Assembly: GCA_904395845.1 (NCBI GenBank)
Contig: CAJFOH010000032.1
Location: forward strand, 1 to 37,886
Direction: 5' to 3'
Length of the DNA: 37,886 nucleotides
Source: an uncultured Lachnospiraceae bacterium
Lineage (GTDB): Bacteria > Bacillota > Clostridia > Lachnospirales > Lachnospiraceae
Positions 1-8,875 of this stretch are shown piece after piece. The notes beneath the pieces are model-generated. The model was not told where the DNA came from, did not search any database, and saw only the letters and a list, made by a program, of their open reading frames with translations. Every line of letters starts with the position of its first letter. Position 1 is the first letter of the stretch. The translations under genes and the position numbers were made by a program.

Positions 1-1
1 A

Positions 2-36
2 AAGGTAGAAGTAGTGTATATCACTTCTTCTACCTT
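2..36. other. Inverted repeat (hairpin) at the left edge
   Basis: A 15-nt arm at 2-16 pairs with 22-36 with one mismatch around a 5-nt TATAT loop. No U-rich tail follows, so it is a weak terminator candidate for a gene to the left of the window. It lies inside the ORF-track extension of the first gene, which supports a downstream start for that gene. Confidence 0.5.
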
Positions 37-73
37 AAATGAAATAAAAGGATTAAAGAAAAGGAAGAAGATT

Positions 74-1057
74 ATGAGGCTAGGAAAAGTTTCATATAAT
101 ACATTAAAAAAAAGTATTTTAAGACCAATTACACCAAGAAGAAAAGAAGTTCTTGTAGGTGCAGGAATTGGAAGGGACAGCTCCGTACTTTCATGGGATA
201 AAGACGGAGTTTTTGTTATGTCCGTAAATTCCATCTGTCTAGATAGTAGAAAAGCACCTATCTTTGCATTTTATCGTGTTGTAAATGATTTATTTGCAAG
301 TAGTGCTACTCCAATTGCAATTTCTGTTGAGATTATATTTCCTAAAAAAAGCGAAGAAATGCGTATGCTACAATGGATGAAGCAGTTAGATGAGTTATGC
401 CAAGCACACAATATGGAAATTATTGGTGGTCATACAACAGTTTCCATGGCAGTAACTATGCCAATATTATCATTAACAGCCATAGGAAAAAGAGAAGAAA
501 AAATACTAGAGGGTGCAAAGGCTGGACAAGATATTGTTATTACAAAGACAGTTGGATTAGAAGGAAGTTATCTAATTGCACATTATAAAAAAGAAGAGTT
601 ATTAAAGAGATATCGAGAGGAATTTTTAGATGGTGCAGAACGTTTTATTAGCAAATTAAGTTGCCAAAAGGAATGTGAGATAGCTAGAAAACTTGGAGTA
701 TCTGCAATGCATAATCTATCAGAAGGTGGAGTGTTTGGAGGATTATGGGAGCTACTTGATGGAGCAAATGTTGGAATGAATATTGATTTAAAGAAAATCC
801 CAATGGATCAACGAACCGTAGAGGTTAGTGAATATTTTAATGTGAATCCATACTATCTACTATCTGGTGGTTCTATGCTTATGACAACTAATAATGGAAA
901 TCAATTAGTAGAGGCGTTGCATAACGAGGGAATTGATGCAGTTGTTATTGGAAAAGTGACAGGGGGCAATGATAGAATTATTGTAAATGAAGAGGAACAG
1001 CGATTTTTAGATTTACCAAAACAAGATGAAATCTATAAATTAGATATTATTGGTTAA
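74..1057 (+). CDS. AIR synthase-related (PurM/HypE/ThiL-like) protein
   Basis: Stand-alone protein of the AIR synthase (PurM/HypE/ThiL/SelD) superfamily, whose members bind ATP and usually phosphorylate or activate a carboxyl, amide or selenium substrate. The start at 74 (327 aa, MRLGKVSYN) is chosen over the track start at 14 because AAGGAAGAAG lies just upstream and the 20 extra residues run through a hairpin. Visible features are a GAGIGRDSSVL stretch near the N-terminus, an SVNSICLDSRKAPIFAF segment that resembles the metal/ATP loop of HypE, EIIGGHTTVS in the middle, and a C-terminal half with LLSGGSMLMTT. No purine, thiamine or hydrogenase genes are adjacent, so the substrate cannot be named. 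trmL follows after 35 nt and is probably cotranscribed. Confidence 0.8.
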   Translation: MRLGKVSYNTLKKSILRPITPRRKEVLVGAGIGRDSSVLSWDKDGVFVMSVNSICLDSRKAPIFAFYRVVNDLFASSATPIAISVEIIFPKKSEEMRMLQWMKQLDELCQAHNMEIIGGHTTVSMAVTMPILSLTAIGKREEKILEGAKAGQDIVITKTVGLEGSYLIAHYKKEELLKRYREEFLDGAERFISKLSCQKECEIARKLGVSAMHNLSEGGVFGGLWELLDGANVGMNIDLKKIPMDQRTVEVSEYFNVNPYYLLSGGSMLMTTNNGNQLVEALHNEGIDAVVIGKVTGGNDRIIVNEEEQRFLDLPKQDEIYKLDIIG

Positions 1058-1092
1058 TGGCAATAATAAAAAAGTAAGAGAAAGGAATTGCT

Positions 1093-1593
1093 ATGAATAT
1101 TATATTATTTGAACCAGAAATCCCAGCAAATACAGGAAATATAGGAAGAACTTGCGTGGCAACAGGGACAAGTTTGCATTTAATTGAACCATTAGGATTT
1201 CGTATTACAGAAAAGGCAGTAAAACGGGCAGGTATGGATTATTGGGATCAATTAGACTTACATATTTATGATAACTTTGAAGATTTCTTACAGAAAAATC
1301 CAAATGCAAAAATTTATATGGGAACCACAAAAGCGAAGAAAACGTACACAGAGGTATCCTATGAGCCAGATTGTTTTCTTATGTTTGGGAAAGAAAGTGC
1401 AGGAATCCCAGAAGAAATATTAGTAGACTATGAAGAAACGTCTATTCGTATTCCAATGAATTCTAATATTCGTTCTTTAAATCTTTCCAATTCTGTAGCA
1501 ATTGTTTTATATGAAGCATTAAGACAAAATCAGTTTTTAAATATGGAATTAGAAGGTGATTTGCACCGTTTACATTGGAAAGGTGACAAATAA
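1093..1593 (+). CDS. trmL: tRNA (cytidine(34)-2'-O)-methyltransferase TrmL
   Basis: SpoU/SPOUT-class methyltransferase of 166 aa, the usual TrmL length. The family 2'-O-methylates the wobble nucleotide of leucine tRNAs using S-adenosylmethionine and works as a homodimer with a C-terminal trefoil knot. The start EPEIPANTGNIGRT is the classic TrmL/SpoU motif 1 with the catalytic Arg. MFGKESAGIPEEIL is motif 2 and IPMNSNIRSLNLSNSVAIVLYE is motif 3, the knot and SAM site. AGAAAGGAAT supplies the ribosome binding site. No extension beyond the catalytic domain is seen. It follows the AIR-synthase-like gene by 35 nt, and the next gene has its own promoter. Confidence 0.95.
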   Translation: MNIILFEPEIPANTGNIGRTCVATGTSLHLIEPLGFRITEKAVKRAGMDYWDQLDLHIYDNFEDFLQKNPNAKIYMGTTKAKKTYTEVSYEPDCFLMFGKESAGIPEEILVDYEETSIRIPMNSNIRSLNLSNSVAIVLYEALRQNQFLNMELEGDLHRLHWKGDK

Positions 1594-1615
1594 ACAAAAA
1601 TTTAACGAAAAAATA

Positions 1616-1644
1616 TTGCAAAACATTCATTACTTTCTTATAAT
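1616..1644 (+). promoter_or_regulatory. Sigma-A promoter for the HAD-RluA-ytvI genes
   Basis: TTGCAA at 1616-1621, a 17-nt spacer and a perfect TATAAT at 1639-1644. The predicted start near 1651 gives a leader of about 79 nt. That leader holds a hairpin at about 1665-1694, in which GAAATTCCTA pairs with TAGGATTTC with one bulge. Confidence 0.7.
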
Positions 1645-1729
1645 ATAAGGGTTAATAAAAAAATGGAAATTCCTACGAGTAAACAATAGGATTTCTTAAA
1701 ACAGTAGAATACAACGATATGAGGGAATC

Positions 1730-2386
1730 ATGGAAAAACAGTATATTTTATTTGATTTAGACGGAACACTTACAGACCCCATGGAGGGTATTACAAAGTC
1801 GGTTCAGTATGCATTAAAAAAGTTTAATATTGAAGTTGAAAATTTAGAGAAATTAACTTCATTTATTGGTCCACCATTAAAACAAGGATTTATGGAGCAA
1901 TATGGATTTAGCGAAGAAGACGCATTAAAAGCAGTAGAGTTATCAAGAGAATATTTTGTGCCAATTGGAATGTATGAGAATCAAATATATCCTGGAATTC
2001 GAGAAATGCTAGAAAATCTAAAAGAAGCTGGAAAAACATTACTTGTTGCTACATCAAAGCCAGTTGATTTTGCAGAAAAGATTTTAGAGCATTTTGGAAT
2101 TGAGGAATATTTTGAATATGTTTCGGGTAGTTCATTAACGCAGGAAAGAACTACGAAAGAAGAAGTAATTGCTCATTTATTAGAAGAAGAACAATTGGTA
2201 GACATGACAGAACTAATTATGGTTGGAGATAGAAAGTATGACATCCTAGGAGCAAAAGAGTTTGGGATTAAATCCGTTGGTGTATTATATGGATATGGCT
2301 CCTATGGTGAATTGAAAAAAGCAGGTGCTGATTATATTGTAAAATCAGTAAGTGAATTAGAAGATTTATTATTAAGAGAAGATTAG
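1730..2386 (+). CDS. HAD-family phosphatase (phosphoglycolate phosphatase-like)
   Basis: Haloacid dehalogenase-superfamily hydrolase of 218 aa, subfamily IA with an alpha-helical cap, in the Gph/PpaX-like group. Motif I is FDLDGTLTD near residue 8, with the nucleophile Asp and the acid/base Asp two residues on. Motif II is the Thr/Ser in LLVATSKP near residue 107, motif III a Lys near 140, and motif IV is MVGDRKYDILGA near 165. The family removes phosphate from small metabolites such as phosphoglycolate, nucleotides or sugar phosphates; the substrate cannot be read from the sequence. ATATGAGGGAATC upstream of the ATG supplies the ribosome binding site. It is the first gene after the 1616 promoter, and rluA-like follows after 18 nt. 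Confidence 0.88.
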   Translation: MEKQYILFDLDGTLTDPMEGITKSVQYALKKFNIEVENLEKLTSFIGPPLKQGFMEQYGFSEEDALKAVELSREYFVPIGMYENQIYPGIREMLENLKEAGKTLLVATSKPVDFAEKILEHFGIEEYFEYVSGSSLTQERTTKEEVIAHLLEEEQLVDMTELIMVGDRKYDILGAKEFGIKSVGVLYGYGSYGELKKAGADYIVKSVSELEDLLLRED

Positions 2387-2404
2387 TGAATAAATAGGTA
2401 TATT

Positions 2405-3130
2405 ATGTTAGATATTATTATGGAAGATGAGCATATTCTTGTCGTAAGAAAGAAAGCAGGAATAGAATCTCAAAGTGGAAAGTCATTTGCAATGGATTTA
2501 GCAAGTGAAATAAAAACATATTTAACAAGAAAAAGCAAAGAGAAAACACCAGCTTATGTAGGTGTGATTCATCGATTGGATCGCCAAGTATCTGGTGTAA
2601 TGGTATATGCAAAAACAAAAAAAGCAGCCGCTCATTTAAGCAAGCAAGTACAAGATGGTACAATGAAAAAGTACTATTATGCCCTCCTTTGTGGCACGCC
2701 GAAAGAAAAAAGTGGTACACTTGTAGACTATTTGCTTACCGATAAAAGAAACAATGTGACAACAGTAGTGGATAAGCATACACAAGGAGCAAAATATGCA
2801 GAATTATTCTATGAAGTTTGTCCTATGAACGATTGGTCGGAAGTAGATGTACTAGCTAAGAAGTACCCAGAAGAAATAAAAGACACAACCCTTGTAAAAG
2901 TACATCTTATTACTGGAAGACAACATCAAATTCGAGTACAGTTTTCTAGTAGGAATTTATCACTATTTGGAGATAAAAAGTATAACAAGCATTACAATCA
3001 AGGTTTTAATGAAAAAAGAGTAGAAGCAATTGGATTGTGTGCTTGTCAGTTATCATTTGTTCACCCAATAACAAATAAGGAAATGACATTTTACTATGAA
3101 AAAAATACCAATAAGAAATCACTCTCCTAG
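2405..3130 (+). CDS. RluA-family RNA pseudouridine synthase
   Basis: Pseudouridine synthase of the RluA class, 241 aa, which isomerises specific uridines in rRNA or tRNA. The signature HRLDRQVSGVMVY places the catalytic Asp at about residue 59. LITGRQHQIRVQFSSRNLSLFGD is the second family motif, near residues 165-190. There is no N-terminal S4 domain, so this is the short form related to RluC/D without the S4 module; the target RNA is unknown. The ribosome binding site is weak (only AGGT about 8 nt upstream). With the 18-nt gap to the HAD gene, this suggests partial dependence on upstream translation. It is a plausible middle gene of a HAD-RluA-ytvI unit. Confidence 0.92.
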   Translation: MLDIIMEDEHILVVRKKAGIESQSGKSFAMDLASEIKTYLTRKSKEKTPAYVGVIHRLDRQVSGVMVYAKTKKAAAHLSKQVQDGTMKKYYYALLCGTPKEKSGTLVDYLLTDKRNNVTTVVDKHTQGAKYAELFYEVCPMNDWSEVDVLAKKYPEEIKDTTLVKVHLITGRQHQIRVQFSSRNLSLFGDKKYNKHYNQGFNEKRVEAIGLCACQLSFVHPITNKEMTFYYEKNTNKKSLS

Positions 3131-3201
3131 AGAATAGAAGTTGTTTTTTCGTCTATACTATTAGTGTACAAAACATAAATAGTAAGGGGACAAAAGATAC
3201 G

Positions 3202-4230
3202 ATGACTAGGAAACAAAAGAGAGCAATATTCTTTATAGGAACTACTGGTGTAGTCTATTTCGTATTTCGATACTTACTACCCTTAGTAGTTCCTTTTTTA
3301 TTTGCAGTATTACTTGCCTATGGAATTTGGAAGCCAGCAAAATTTATTAGTAAGAAATTCCATATATCAGAAACCATTAGTGGTATTTTTATTTTAATTT
3401 TTATATCCACTATTTTTGTGGGAATATTATATATTGTTGGTGGACTTCTTATAGGGCAAATAGAAACCTTTGTGGATAAACTACCTGAGTATAGCGATAG
3501 TATCATACAAAAAATAACTACTTTATGTATGAATATAGAACATTTTTTTCGGTTAAAAGATGGCTGTATGATTGGTTATTTGTATCAATTATTAGACAAT
3601 ATGGAAGTAGCAATTTTAGAAGAAATTATGCCATATATTATGAATAATTCCTTGCCATTTGTTGCTAGTATTGTAGAAATTACCACAGTATCAGCAGTTG
3701 TATTTGTTGCCACTATTTTTTGTATTCATGAGCGGGATATTATATTGAAGAAAAAAGAACAGTCTATGTATTTAAGAGAAATTAATGTAATTACAAGAAG
3801 ACTAAAAAGTGTAGGTGGTGCATATTTAAAAACGGAGCTAATTATTATGCTTCTTACAACTGCAATTTGTATGATTGGTTTAACAGTAATTGGAAATCCC
3901 TATGGTATTTTAATTGGATTGTTACTTGGAATTTTAGATGCACTACCTATTTTTGGAACAGGAACTGTTTTTATTCCTTGGGTAATTATTAGTATTATAA
4001 ATGGAAATTGGATACAAGCTGCACAGATTGGTACTATTTATGCCATTTGCTATTTTCTAAGAGAAATCTTAGAAGCAAAGTTACTTGGGGAGAGAATTGG
4101 AATGATTTCTATTGAAACAATGATAACTATGTATGTAGGATTAAAATTATTTGGTTTAATGGGATTGTTTTTAGGGCCAATCGGTTGGATTTTAATAAAA
4201 GAAATTGACAAAACGTATAATATGTCTTAA
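3202..4230 (+). CDS. ytvI: YtvI-type sporulation integral membrane protein (AI-2E/PerM family)
   Basis: Polytopic membrane protein of 342 aa in the AI-2E transporter/PerM (UPF0118) family. The length and the MTRKQKRAIFFIG start fit the YtvI branch annotated as a sporulation membrane protein in Firmicutes. Hydrophobic segments are visible near residues 8-40, 55-85, 150-175, 205-260, 265-290 and 300-335. A soluble loop containing the IEHFFRLKDG stretch lies between the second and third. The family's conserved C-terminal LLGILDALPIFGTG segment is present. The transported substrate is unknown; the sporulation role rests on family assignment only. AGTAAGGGGA precedes the ATG. The promoter for proS lies within its last codons. 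Confidence 0.82.
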   Translation: MTRKQKRAIFFIGTTGVVYFVFRYLLPLVVPFLFAVLLAYGIWKPAKFISKKFHISETISGIFILIFISTIFVGILYIVGGLLIGQIETFVDKLPEYSDSIIQKITTLCMNIEHFFRLKDGCMIGYLYQLLDNMEVAILEEIMPYIMNNSLPFVASIVEITTVSAVVFVATIFCIHERDIILKKKEQSMYLREINVITRRLKSVGGAYLKTELIIMLLTTAICMIGLTVIGNPYGILIGLLLGILDALPIFGTGTVFIPWVIISIINGNWIQAAQIGTIYAICYFLREILEAKLLGERIGMISIETMITMYVGLKLFGLMGLFLGPIGWILIKEIDKTYNMS

Positions 4231-4233
4231 AAT
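4205..4233 (+). promoter_or_regulatory. Sigma-A promoter of the proS T-box transcript
   Basis: Perfect TTGACA at 4205-4210, a 17-nt spacer, and TAAAAT at 4228-4233 that overlaps the ytvI stop codon. The predicted transcription start is near 4240, exactly where the T-box leader should begin. The -35 is therefore embedded in the end of the ytvI coding sequence. Confidence 0.75.
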
Positions 4234-4239
4234 AAATCC

Positions 4240-4459
4240 AATGTGACAATGAAAAGGATTAGTATATGAAACTTAGCTTTTTAGAGAGGATAGGGTTGGT
4301 GCAACTATCTAAGCAAAGACATAGAACCTACCTTGGAGTCTTCATGTGAAAGCATGACGTATTCGGCGTTAACGAAGCAATGAGTGAACGATAGTTAATT
4401 AGGGTGGTACCGCCGATAGAAGTTTCGGTCCCTTTGAATAGGGATACGAGGCTTTTTTT
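4240..4459 (+). promoter_or_regulatory. T-box riboswitch, proline-specific, upstream of proS
   Basis: The invariant T-box AGGGTGGTACCGC is at 4401-4413. The distal Stem I hairpin GATAG-gg-TTG-gtg-CAA-CTATC is at about 4289-4309. A candidate specifier CCT (proline codon) lies at 4327-4329 within GAACCTAC. The UGGU bulge would pair with an ACCA tRNA end. The expression platform is TCCCT-TTGAAT-AGGGA followed by a seven-T run ending at 4459. Uncharged tRNA-Pro should stabilise the antiterminator and allow proS transcription. The cognate gene is directly downstream, which agrees with the specifier. This accounts for most of the 329-nt gap between ytvI and proS. Confidence 0.92.
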
Positions 4460-4559
4460 ATTGTAAGAAATGTTTATACAACGATGAAGAAAATCACTAC
4501 TGATAAAATCATTGTTGCTACAAAGAAAGCCTTGTATCGAAAATTAGGAGGAAAAGGAT

Positions 4560-5996
4560 ATGGCAAAGGAAAAAAAATTAGTAGAAGCCATTACATCTAT
4601 GGATGTGGATTTTGCACAATGGTACACAGATGTTGTGAAGAAAGCAGAATTAATTGATTATTCTAGTGTAAAAGGATGTATGGTAATTAAACCAGCAGGT
4701 TATGCAATCTGGGAAAATATTCAAAAGGAATTGGATAAACGTTTTAAAGCAACTGGCGTAGAAAACGTTTATATGCCAATGTTTATTCCAGAAAGTTTAT
4801 TACAAAAGGAAAAAGACCATGTAGAAGGATTTGCACCAGAAGTAGCATGGGTAACTCATGGTGGGTTAAATGAATTACAAGAAAGAATGTGTGTAAGACC
4901 AACATCTGAAACACTATTTTGTGATTTTTATGCAAAGGATATCCAATCTTATCGTGACTTACCAAAAGTTTATAACCAATGGTGTTCTGTTGTTCGTTGG
5001 GAAAAGGAAACAAGACCATTTTTACGTTCTAGAGAATTTTTATGGCAAGAAGGACATACTGCTCATGAAACAGCAGAACAAGCAGAAGAAAGAACCATTC
5101 AAATGCTAAATTTATATGCTGATTTTTGTGAAGAAGTTCTTGCAATTCCTGTAATTAAGGGAAGAAAAACAGACAAAGAAAAGTTTGCAGGAGCAGAAGC
5201 AACCTATACAATCGAAGCATTAATGCACGATGGAAAAGCATTACAATCAGGAACAAGCCACAATTTCGGTGATGGATTTGCAAAGGCGTTTGGTATTCAA
5301 TTTACTGATAAGCAAAATAAATTACAATACGTTCATCAAACATCATGGGGACTTTCTACTCGTTTAATTGGTGGAATTATTATGGTGCATGGAGATGACA
5401 GTGGTCTTGTATTACCACCAAGAATTGCTCCAACACAAGTAATGATTATTCCAATCGCACAACATAAGGAAGGTGTTCTTGATAAGGCATATGAATTAAA
5501 GAGCCAATTAGAAGAAAACTTCCGTGTAAAAGTAGATGCGTCTGACAAAGGACCAGGATTTAAGTTTGCAGAGCAAGAAATGCGTGGTATTCCAGTTCGT
5601 ATTGAACTTGGACCAAAGGATATTGAAGCAAATCAAGGTGTGATTGTACGTCGTGATACAAGAGAAAAGATTGTAGTTTCCTTAGATGAATTAGCAGAAA
5701 AATTAGAAGAAGTATTAAATACTATTCAAGTAGATATGTTAGAGAGAGCAAGAGCTCATAGAGATAGTCATACAGTAAGTGTTACTACTTATGATGAGTT
5801 TAAAGATGCCATTGCTAATAAACCAGGATTTGTAAAAGCAATGTGGTGTGGAGATGAGGCTTGTGAAGTAAAGATTAAAGAAGAAACAACAGCAACTTCT
5901 CGTTGTATGCCATTTAAGCAAGAACAAATTTCAGGACATTGTGTATGCTGTGGAAAAGAAGCAAAAACAATGGTTTACTGGGGAAAAGCATACTAG
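4560..5996 (+). CDS. proS: Prolyl-tRNA synthetase, archaeal-type (ProS type 3)
   Basis: Class II aminoacyl-tRNA synthetase of 478 aa that attaches proline to tRNA-Pro in the cytoplasm. The length, the absence of the roughly 180-residue editing insertion, and the C-terminal zinc-binding-like domain ending in Tyr mark the archaeal/eukaryotic-like form. Visible motifs are [14 protein letters not shown] (motif 1 region), RPTSETLF followed by [16 protein letters not shown] (motif 2, about residues 113-163), and [20 protein letters not shown] (motif 3, about residues 262-281). The C-terminus carries Cys residues in MWCGDEAC and HCVCCGKEA, as expected for the zinc module. AGGAGG precedes the ATG. 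It is controlled by the T-box leader and is probably monocistronic, since a long hairpin follows. Confidence 0.97.
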   Translation: MAKEKKLVEAITSMDVDFAQWYTDVVKKAELIDYSSVKGCMVIKPAGYAIWENIQKELDKRFKATGVENVYMPMFIPESLLQKEKDHVEGFAPEVAWVTHGGLNELQERMCVRPTSETLFCDFYAKDIQSYRDLPKVYNQWCSVVRWEKETRPFLRSREFLWQEGHTAHETAEQAEERTIQMLNLYADFCEEVLAIPVIKGRKTDKEKFAGAEATYTIEALMHDGKALQSGTSHNFGDGFAKAFGIQFTDKQNKLQYVHQTSWGLSTRLIGGIIMVHGDDSGLVLPPRIAPTQVMIIPIAQHKEGVLDKAYELKSQLEENFRVKVDASDKGPGFKFAEQEMRGIPVRIELGPKDIEANQGVIVRRDTREKIVVSLDELAEKLEEVLNTIQVDMLERARAHRDSHTVSVTTYDEFKDAIANKPGFVKAMWCGDEACEVKIKEETTATSRCMPFKQEQISGHCVCCGKEAKTMVYWGKAY

Positions 5997-6008
5997 AAAA
6001 ATTGTAGT

Positions 6009-6056
6009 AGTTAAAGTGTCAAAGAAAATAAAATCGTTTCTTTTGACACTTTAACT
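6009..6056. terminator. Long intergenic hairpin after proS
   Basis: AGTTAAAGTGTCAAAGAAA at 6009-6027 pairs with 6037-6056 (one bulged T) around a 9-nt loop. The stem is about 19 bp. It lacks a clean U-tract, so it may work as a weak terminator, a transcript-end stabiliser or a processing site between proS and the following gene. Confidence 0.6.
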
Positions 6057-6081
6057 TATGTTTCGTAGGAGGGAGCTAGTT

Positions 6082-7467
6082 ATGAAGTGTCCAATATGTG
6101 GAACAGAAAATAAAGACAATGCATTTGAATGTGTTGCCTGTGGTCATAGATTTAAGATAGAAGAAAAAGATATTTCTTGGGTAGAATCCATTGATTTTAC
6201 AAAGGGAATTGAGTGGGATTTGGATTTGGAAAAACCAGATATAAACTCTGTACTTGATAATCAACTTAACAAACAAGAAGAAAAAGAAATTACCATAATT
6301 CCTACCCCAAAGACAAATGTAAAAAAACAAGAAACAACTCAAATAGATAGGGAAATATTTAGTGATAATAAGAAAGAACCTATATTTAAAGAACCAAAAT
6401 ATAAGTCATATACAAAGGACGCCAATAGAGAGTCACTTGGAAAAGAAACGATAAGTAAAAAAATTACCAATTCAGAGTCAATTAAGGGAGAGTCAAGCAA
6501 TCAACAACGCATTGACAAAAAAGTTGCAAAAAATGAAATTGCAAATAAAGAGATTACAAATACAAAAGTTGCAAACAGAAAAGTTACAAACAAAAAAGTT
6601 ACAAATAAAGAAATGATTCATAAAGAATCTACAACTAGAGAGTCTGAAAGTAAAAAACCAACGAACAAGACTACTTTATCAAAACAACAAGAAACGAAAG
6701 AAATGGAATATAAGGCGAAACAAAATCGTGTAAAAATAGATAATACAGAAGATGACGGATTTGATGAAGACTTTGCAAAGAAAGTATATGGAAGTTACAC
6801 AAAAAAGTTATTTACTATTGTAGGTGTAGCTATTGTACTGGCAATCTTAGCTGTCATTGTTATGGTGGTCGGTTCAATGAATAAAAATAAGAATAATTTT
6901 TATACTCCAAATGAATCATCTTCCAAAGAAATAGTTTCCAATGAATCAAAATCCAATGAAGATACTTCAAATGAGCAATTACAAGATACCAATGAATCAA
7001 GTATGAAAGAAGATAGTACAGCTGAAAATACTTCAAATGAAAATACTTCAGGTGAGGATACTTCAAGCCAAGGCCAGTTAGAAGACGGAACAATTATTAT
7101 TGATAATAAGTATGAAGCAGTAGTTACCAATGGTACCATTTCTATTACGAAATATTTGGGAAATGAGGCAGTTGTTCAAGTTCCAGCCACTTACAACCAA
7201 ACTCCTATTAAAACTATTGAGAAAGAAGCATTTAAGGATAAAACATCCGTTACTTCTATTATCATTGAAGAAGGAGTGGAAATAATAGGTGTGGACGCAT
7301 TCTATGGATGTAGCAGTTTAACAAGTATTTTCTTGCCAGCTTCTATTAAAGACATTGGGGAAGGAGCATTTAATTATTGTGGACCATTGACTATATTGTG
7401 TAAAGAAAATACTTACGCTTTTAGCTTTGCACAAAGATGGAATGTACCGATACACATACAGCCATAA
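6082..7467 (+). CDS. Zinc-ribbon, single-pass membrane, leucine-rich-repeat (LRR_5/BspA-like) protein
   Basis: Function unknown. The start at 6082 (461 aa, MKCPICG) is preferred over 6058 because AGGAGG lies 9 nt upstream and the zinc ribbon then begins at residue 3. Order: CPIC-x10-CVAC zinc ribbon (residues 3-20); a long charged linker (about 25-235) with a repetitive stretch of NKE/VAN/VTNKK units near 150-185; one membrane segment (LFTIVGVAIVLAILAVIVMVVG, about 243-265); a Ser/Asn/Glu/Thr-rich extracellular linker (about 270-335); and a short C-terminal leucine-rich-repeat domain (about 350-455) with IEKEAFKD and IGVDAFYGCSSLTSI of the BspA-like LRR_5 type. The layout suggests a cytoplasmic zinc ribbon joined to an extracellular adhesion or sensing module. 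The cca gene follows after 51 nt. Confidence 0.72.
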   Translation: MKCPICGTENKDNAFECVACGHRFKIEEKDISWVESIDFTKGIEWDLDLEKPDINSVLDNQLNKQEEKEITIIPTPKTNVKKQETTQIDREIFSDNKKEPIFKEPKYKSYTKDANRESLGKETISKKITNSESIKGESSNQQRIDKKVAKNEIANKEITNTKVANRKVTNKKVTNKEMIHKESTTRESESKKPTNKTTLSKQQETKEMEYKAKQNRVKIDNTEDDGFDEDFAKKVYGSYTKKLFTIVGVAIVLAILAVIVMVVGSMNKNKNNFYTPNESSSKEIVSNESKSNEDTSNEQLQDTNESSMKEDSTAENTSNENTSGEDTSSQGQLEDGTIIIDNKYEAVVTNGTISITKYLGNEAVVQVPATYNQTPIKTIEKEAFKDKTSVTSIIIEEGVEIIGVDAFYGCSSLTSIFLPASIKDIGEGAFNYCGPLTILCKENTYAFSFAQRWNVPIHIQP

Positions 7468-7518
7468 TACATATAATAGGATAGAAAACAGATATTGTTG
7501 TAACAGAAAGGAAATACT

Positions 7519-8853
7519 ATGAGCGTGGAAATGCAGATTCCAGATAAGGTATCGTTTATCATAGAAACACTAGAACAAGCAGGATTTGAAGCTTTTGCAG
7601 TTGGTGGGTGTGTAAGGGATACACTTTTGCACAGAATTCCTGGTGATTGGGATATTACAACCAATGCTTCCCCAGAACAAGTAAAACAAGTCTTTCATCG
7701 AACCATTGATACTGGGATTGAGCATGGGACGGTTACTGTTATGTTAGACAAAGAAGGATTTGAAGTGACCACATATCGCATTGATGGGGAATATGAAGAT
7801 GGTAGACATCCAAATTCAGTGGAATTTACCAATGACTTAGTAGAAGACTTAAAACGTAGAGATTTCACCATCAATGCAATGGCATATAACAAGCGAGTAG
7901 GAATTGTTGATGCATTTTCAGGAAAAGAAGATTTAAAACATGGAATCATTCGATGCGTTGGTAAAGCAACGGAACGATTTTGTGAAGATGCACTTAGAAT
8001 TTTACGAGCCATTCGTTTTTCTGCTCAATTAGGGTTTGAAATTGAAGAAGAAACGAAAAAAGCCATTGAGCAAATTGCTCCCAACTTATTAAAGGTAAGT
8101 AAGGAGCGAATCCAAGTAGAATTAGTAAAGTTACTGGTAAGTCCACATCCTGAAAAATTACTAATTGCCTATGAAACAGGTGTGACAAAGTTAATTTTTC
8201 CTGAATTTGATCATATAATGAATCAGCAACAAAACAATCCTTGCCACTGTTATACAGTAGGTATGCATACTATTGAAATGCTAAAAATAATAAAGCCTAC
8301 AAAAGTGCTTCGTTTATCCGCACTTCTCCATGATATAGGAAAGCCATTGGTTCATCAAGTAAATGATGATGGAGCAGATGTATTTCCTGACCATAATAAA
8401 GTAGGAAGTGAACGAACAAAACGTATATTGAGAGATTTACGTTTTGATAATGACACCATAGATAAAGTAAGTAAATTGGTGATGTATCATTCCCACCATT
8501 TTAAAGTAGATAAAGCAGATATAAGAAAGCTACTTTGTAACATTGGGCATGAATTGTTTCCAGATTTATTAGAACTTGCCATTGCAGATACAAAGGCAAA
8601 AAGTAATTATAAAAAGGAAGAACGTTTAAGAGAAATTGAGCAAATAAAAGTTCTTTATGAAGAAATCAAAGAGGCAAATGAGTGCGTCTGCTTAAAACAG
8701 TTGGCAGTTAGTGGAAAAGATTTAATGGACGCTGGGGTATCTCAAGGAAAGCAAATTGGAGTAATACTAAATGAGATGCTTGCTTATGTGTTAGAGCACC
8801 CAGAGGCAAATGAGAAAGAGTTTTTATTAATGCAGTGGGACTTAAAAAAATAA
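7519..8853 (+). CDS. cca: CCA tRNA nucleotidyltransferase (with HD domain)
   Basis: Class II nucleotidyltransferase of 444 aa that adds or repairs the 3'-CCA of tRNAs, or a close poly(A)-polymerase-like relative. The N-terminal head carries AVGGCVRDTLL and GDWDITTNA (metal-binding Asp-x-Asp), then RRDFTINAMAYN (the base/ribose-selecting motif) and ERFCEDALRILRAIRFSAQLGF. The C-terminal half (from about residue 240) has an HD phosphohydrolase domain with LSALLHDIGKP and VMYHSHH. Fusion with an HD domain is common in this family and is linked to 2',3'-cyclic phosphodiesterase/phosphatase activity. AAAGGAA supplies the ribosome binding site. A long hairpin follows, facing the convergent regulator gene. 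Confidence 0.93.
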   Translation: MSVEMQIPDKVSFIIETLEQAGFEAFAVGGCVRDTLLHRIPGDWDITTNASPEQVKQVFHRTIDTGIEHGTVTVMLDKEGFEVTTYRIDGEYEDGRHPNSVEFTNDLVEDLKRRDFTINAMAYNKRVGIVDAFSGKEDLKHGIIRCVGKATERFCEDALRILRAIRFSAQLGFEIEEETKKAIEQIAPNLLKVSKERIQVELVKLLVSPHPEKLLIAYETGVTKLIFPEFDHIMNQQQNNPCHCYTVGMHTIEMLKIIKPTKVLRLSALLHDIGKPLVHQVNDDGADVFPDHNKVGSERTKRILRDLRFDNDTIDKVSKLVMYHSHHFKVDKADIRKLLCNIGHELFPDLLELAIADTKAKSNYKKEERLREIEQIKVLYEEIKEANECVCLKQLAVSGKDLMDAGVSQGKQIGVILNEMLAYVLEHPEANEKEFLLMQWDLKK

Positions 8854-8875
8854 AAAAGTAAGAATCTTAAATAAA

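Noticed and set aside
14-73. Longer N-terminus of the AIR-synthase-like protein
   Set aside because: It crosses a hairpin and has no ribosome binding site, whereas 74 has one and gives a family-like N-terminus.
4201-4222. TTGACA followed 5 nt later by TATAAT
   Set aside because: The spacing is impossible for a promoter; the correct -10 is TAAAAT 17 nt downstream.
6076-6342. Minus-strand ORF opposite the zinc-ribbon/LRR gene
   Set aside because: Low-complexity Phe/Ile-rich translation in the shadow of a convincing plus-strand gene, with no ribosome binding site.
6523-6615. Short-period repeats that might be a CRISPR array
   Set aside because: In-frame coding repeats without constant repeat/spacer structure; they form a protein linker.
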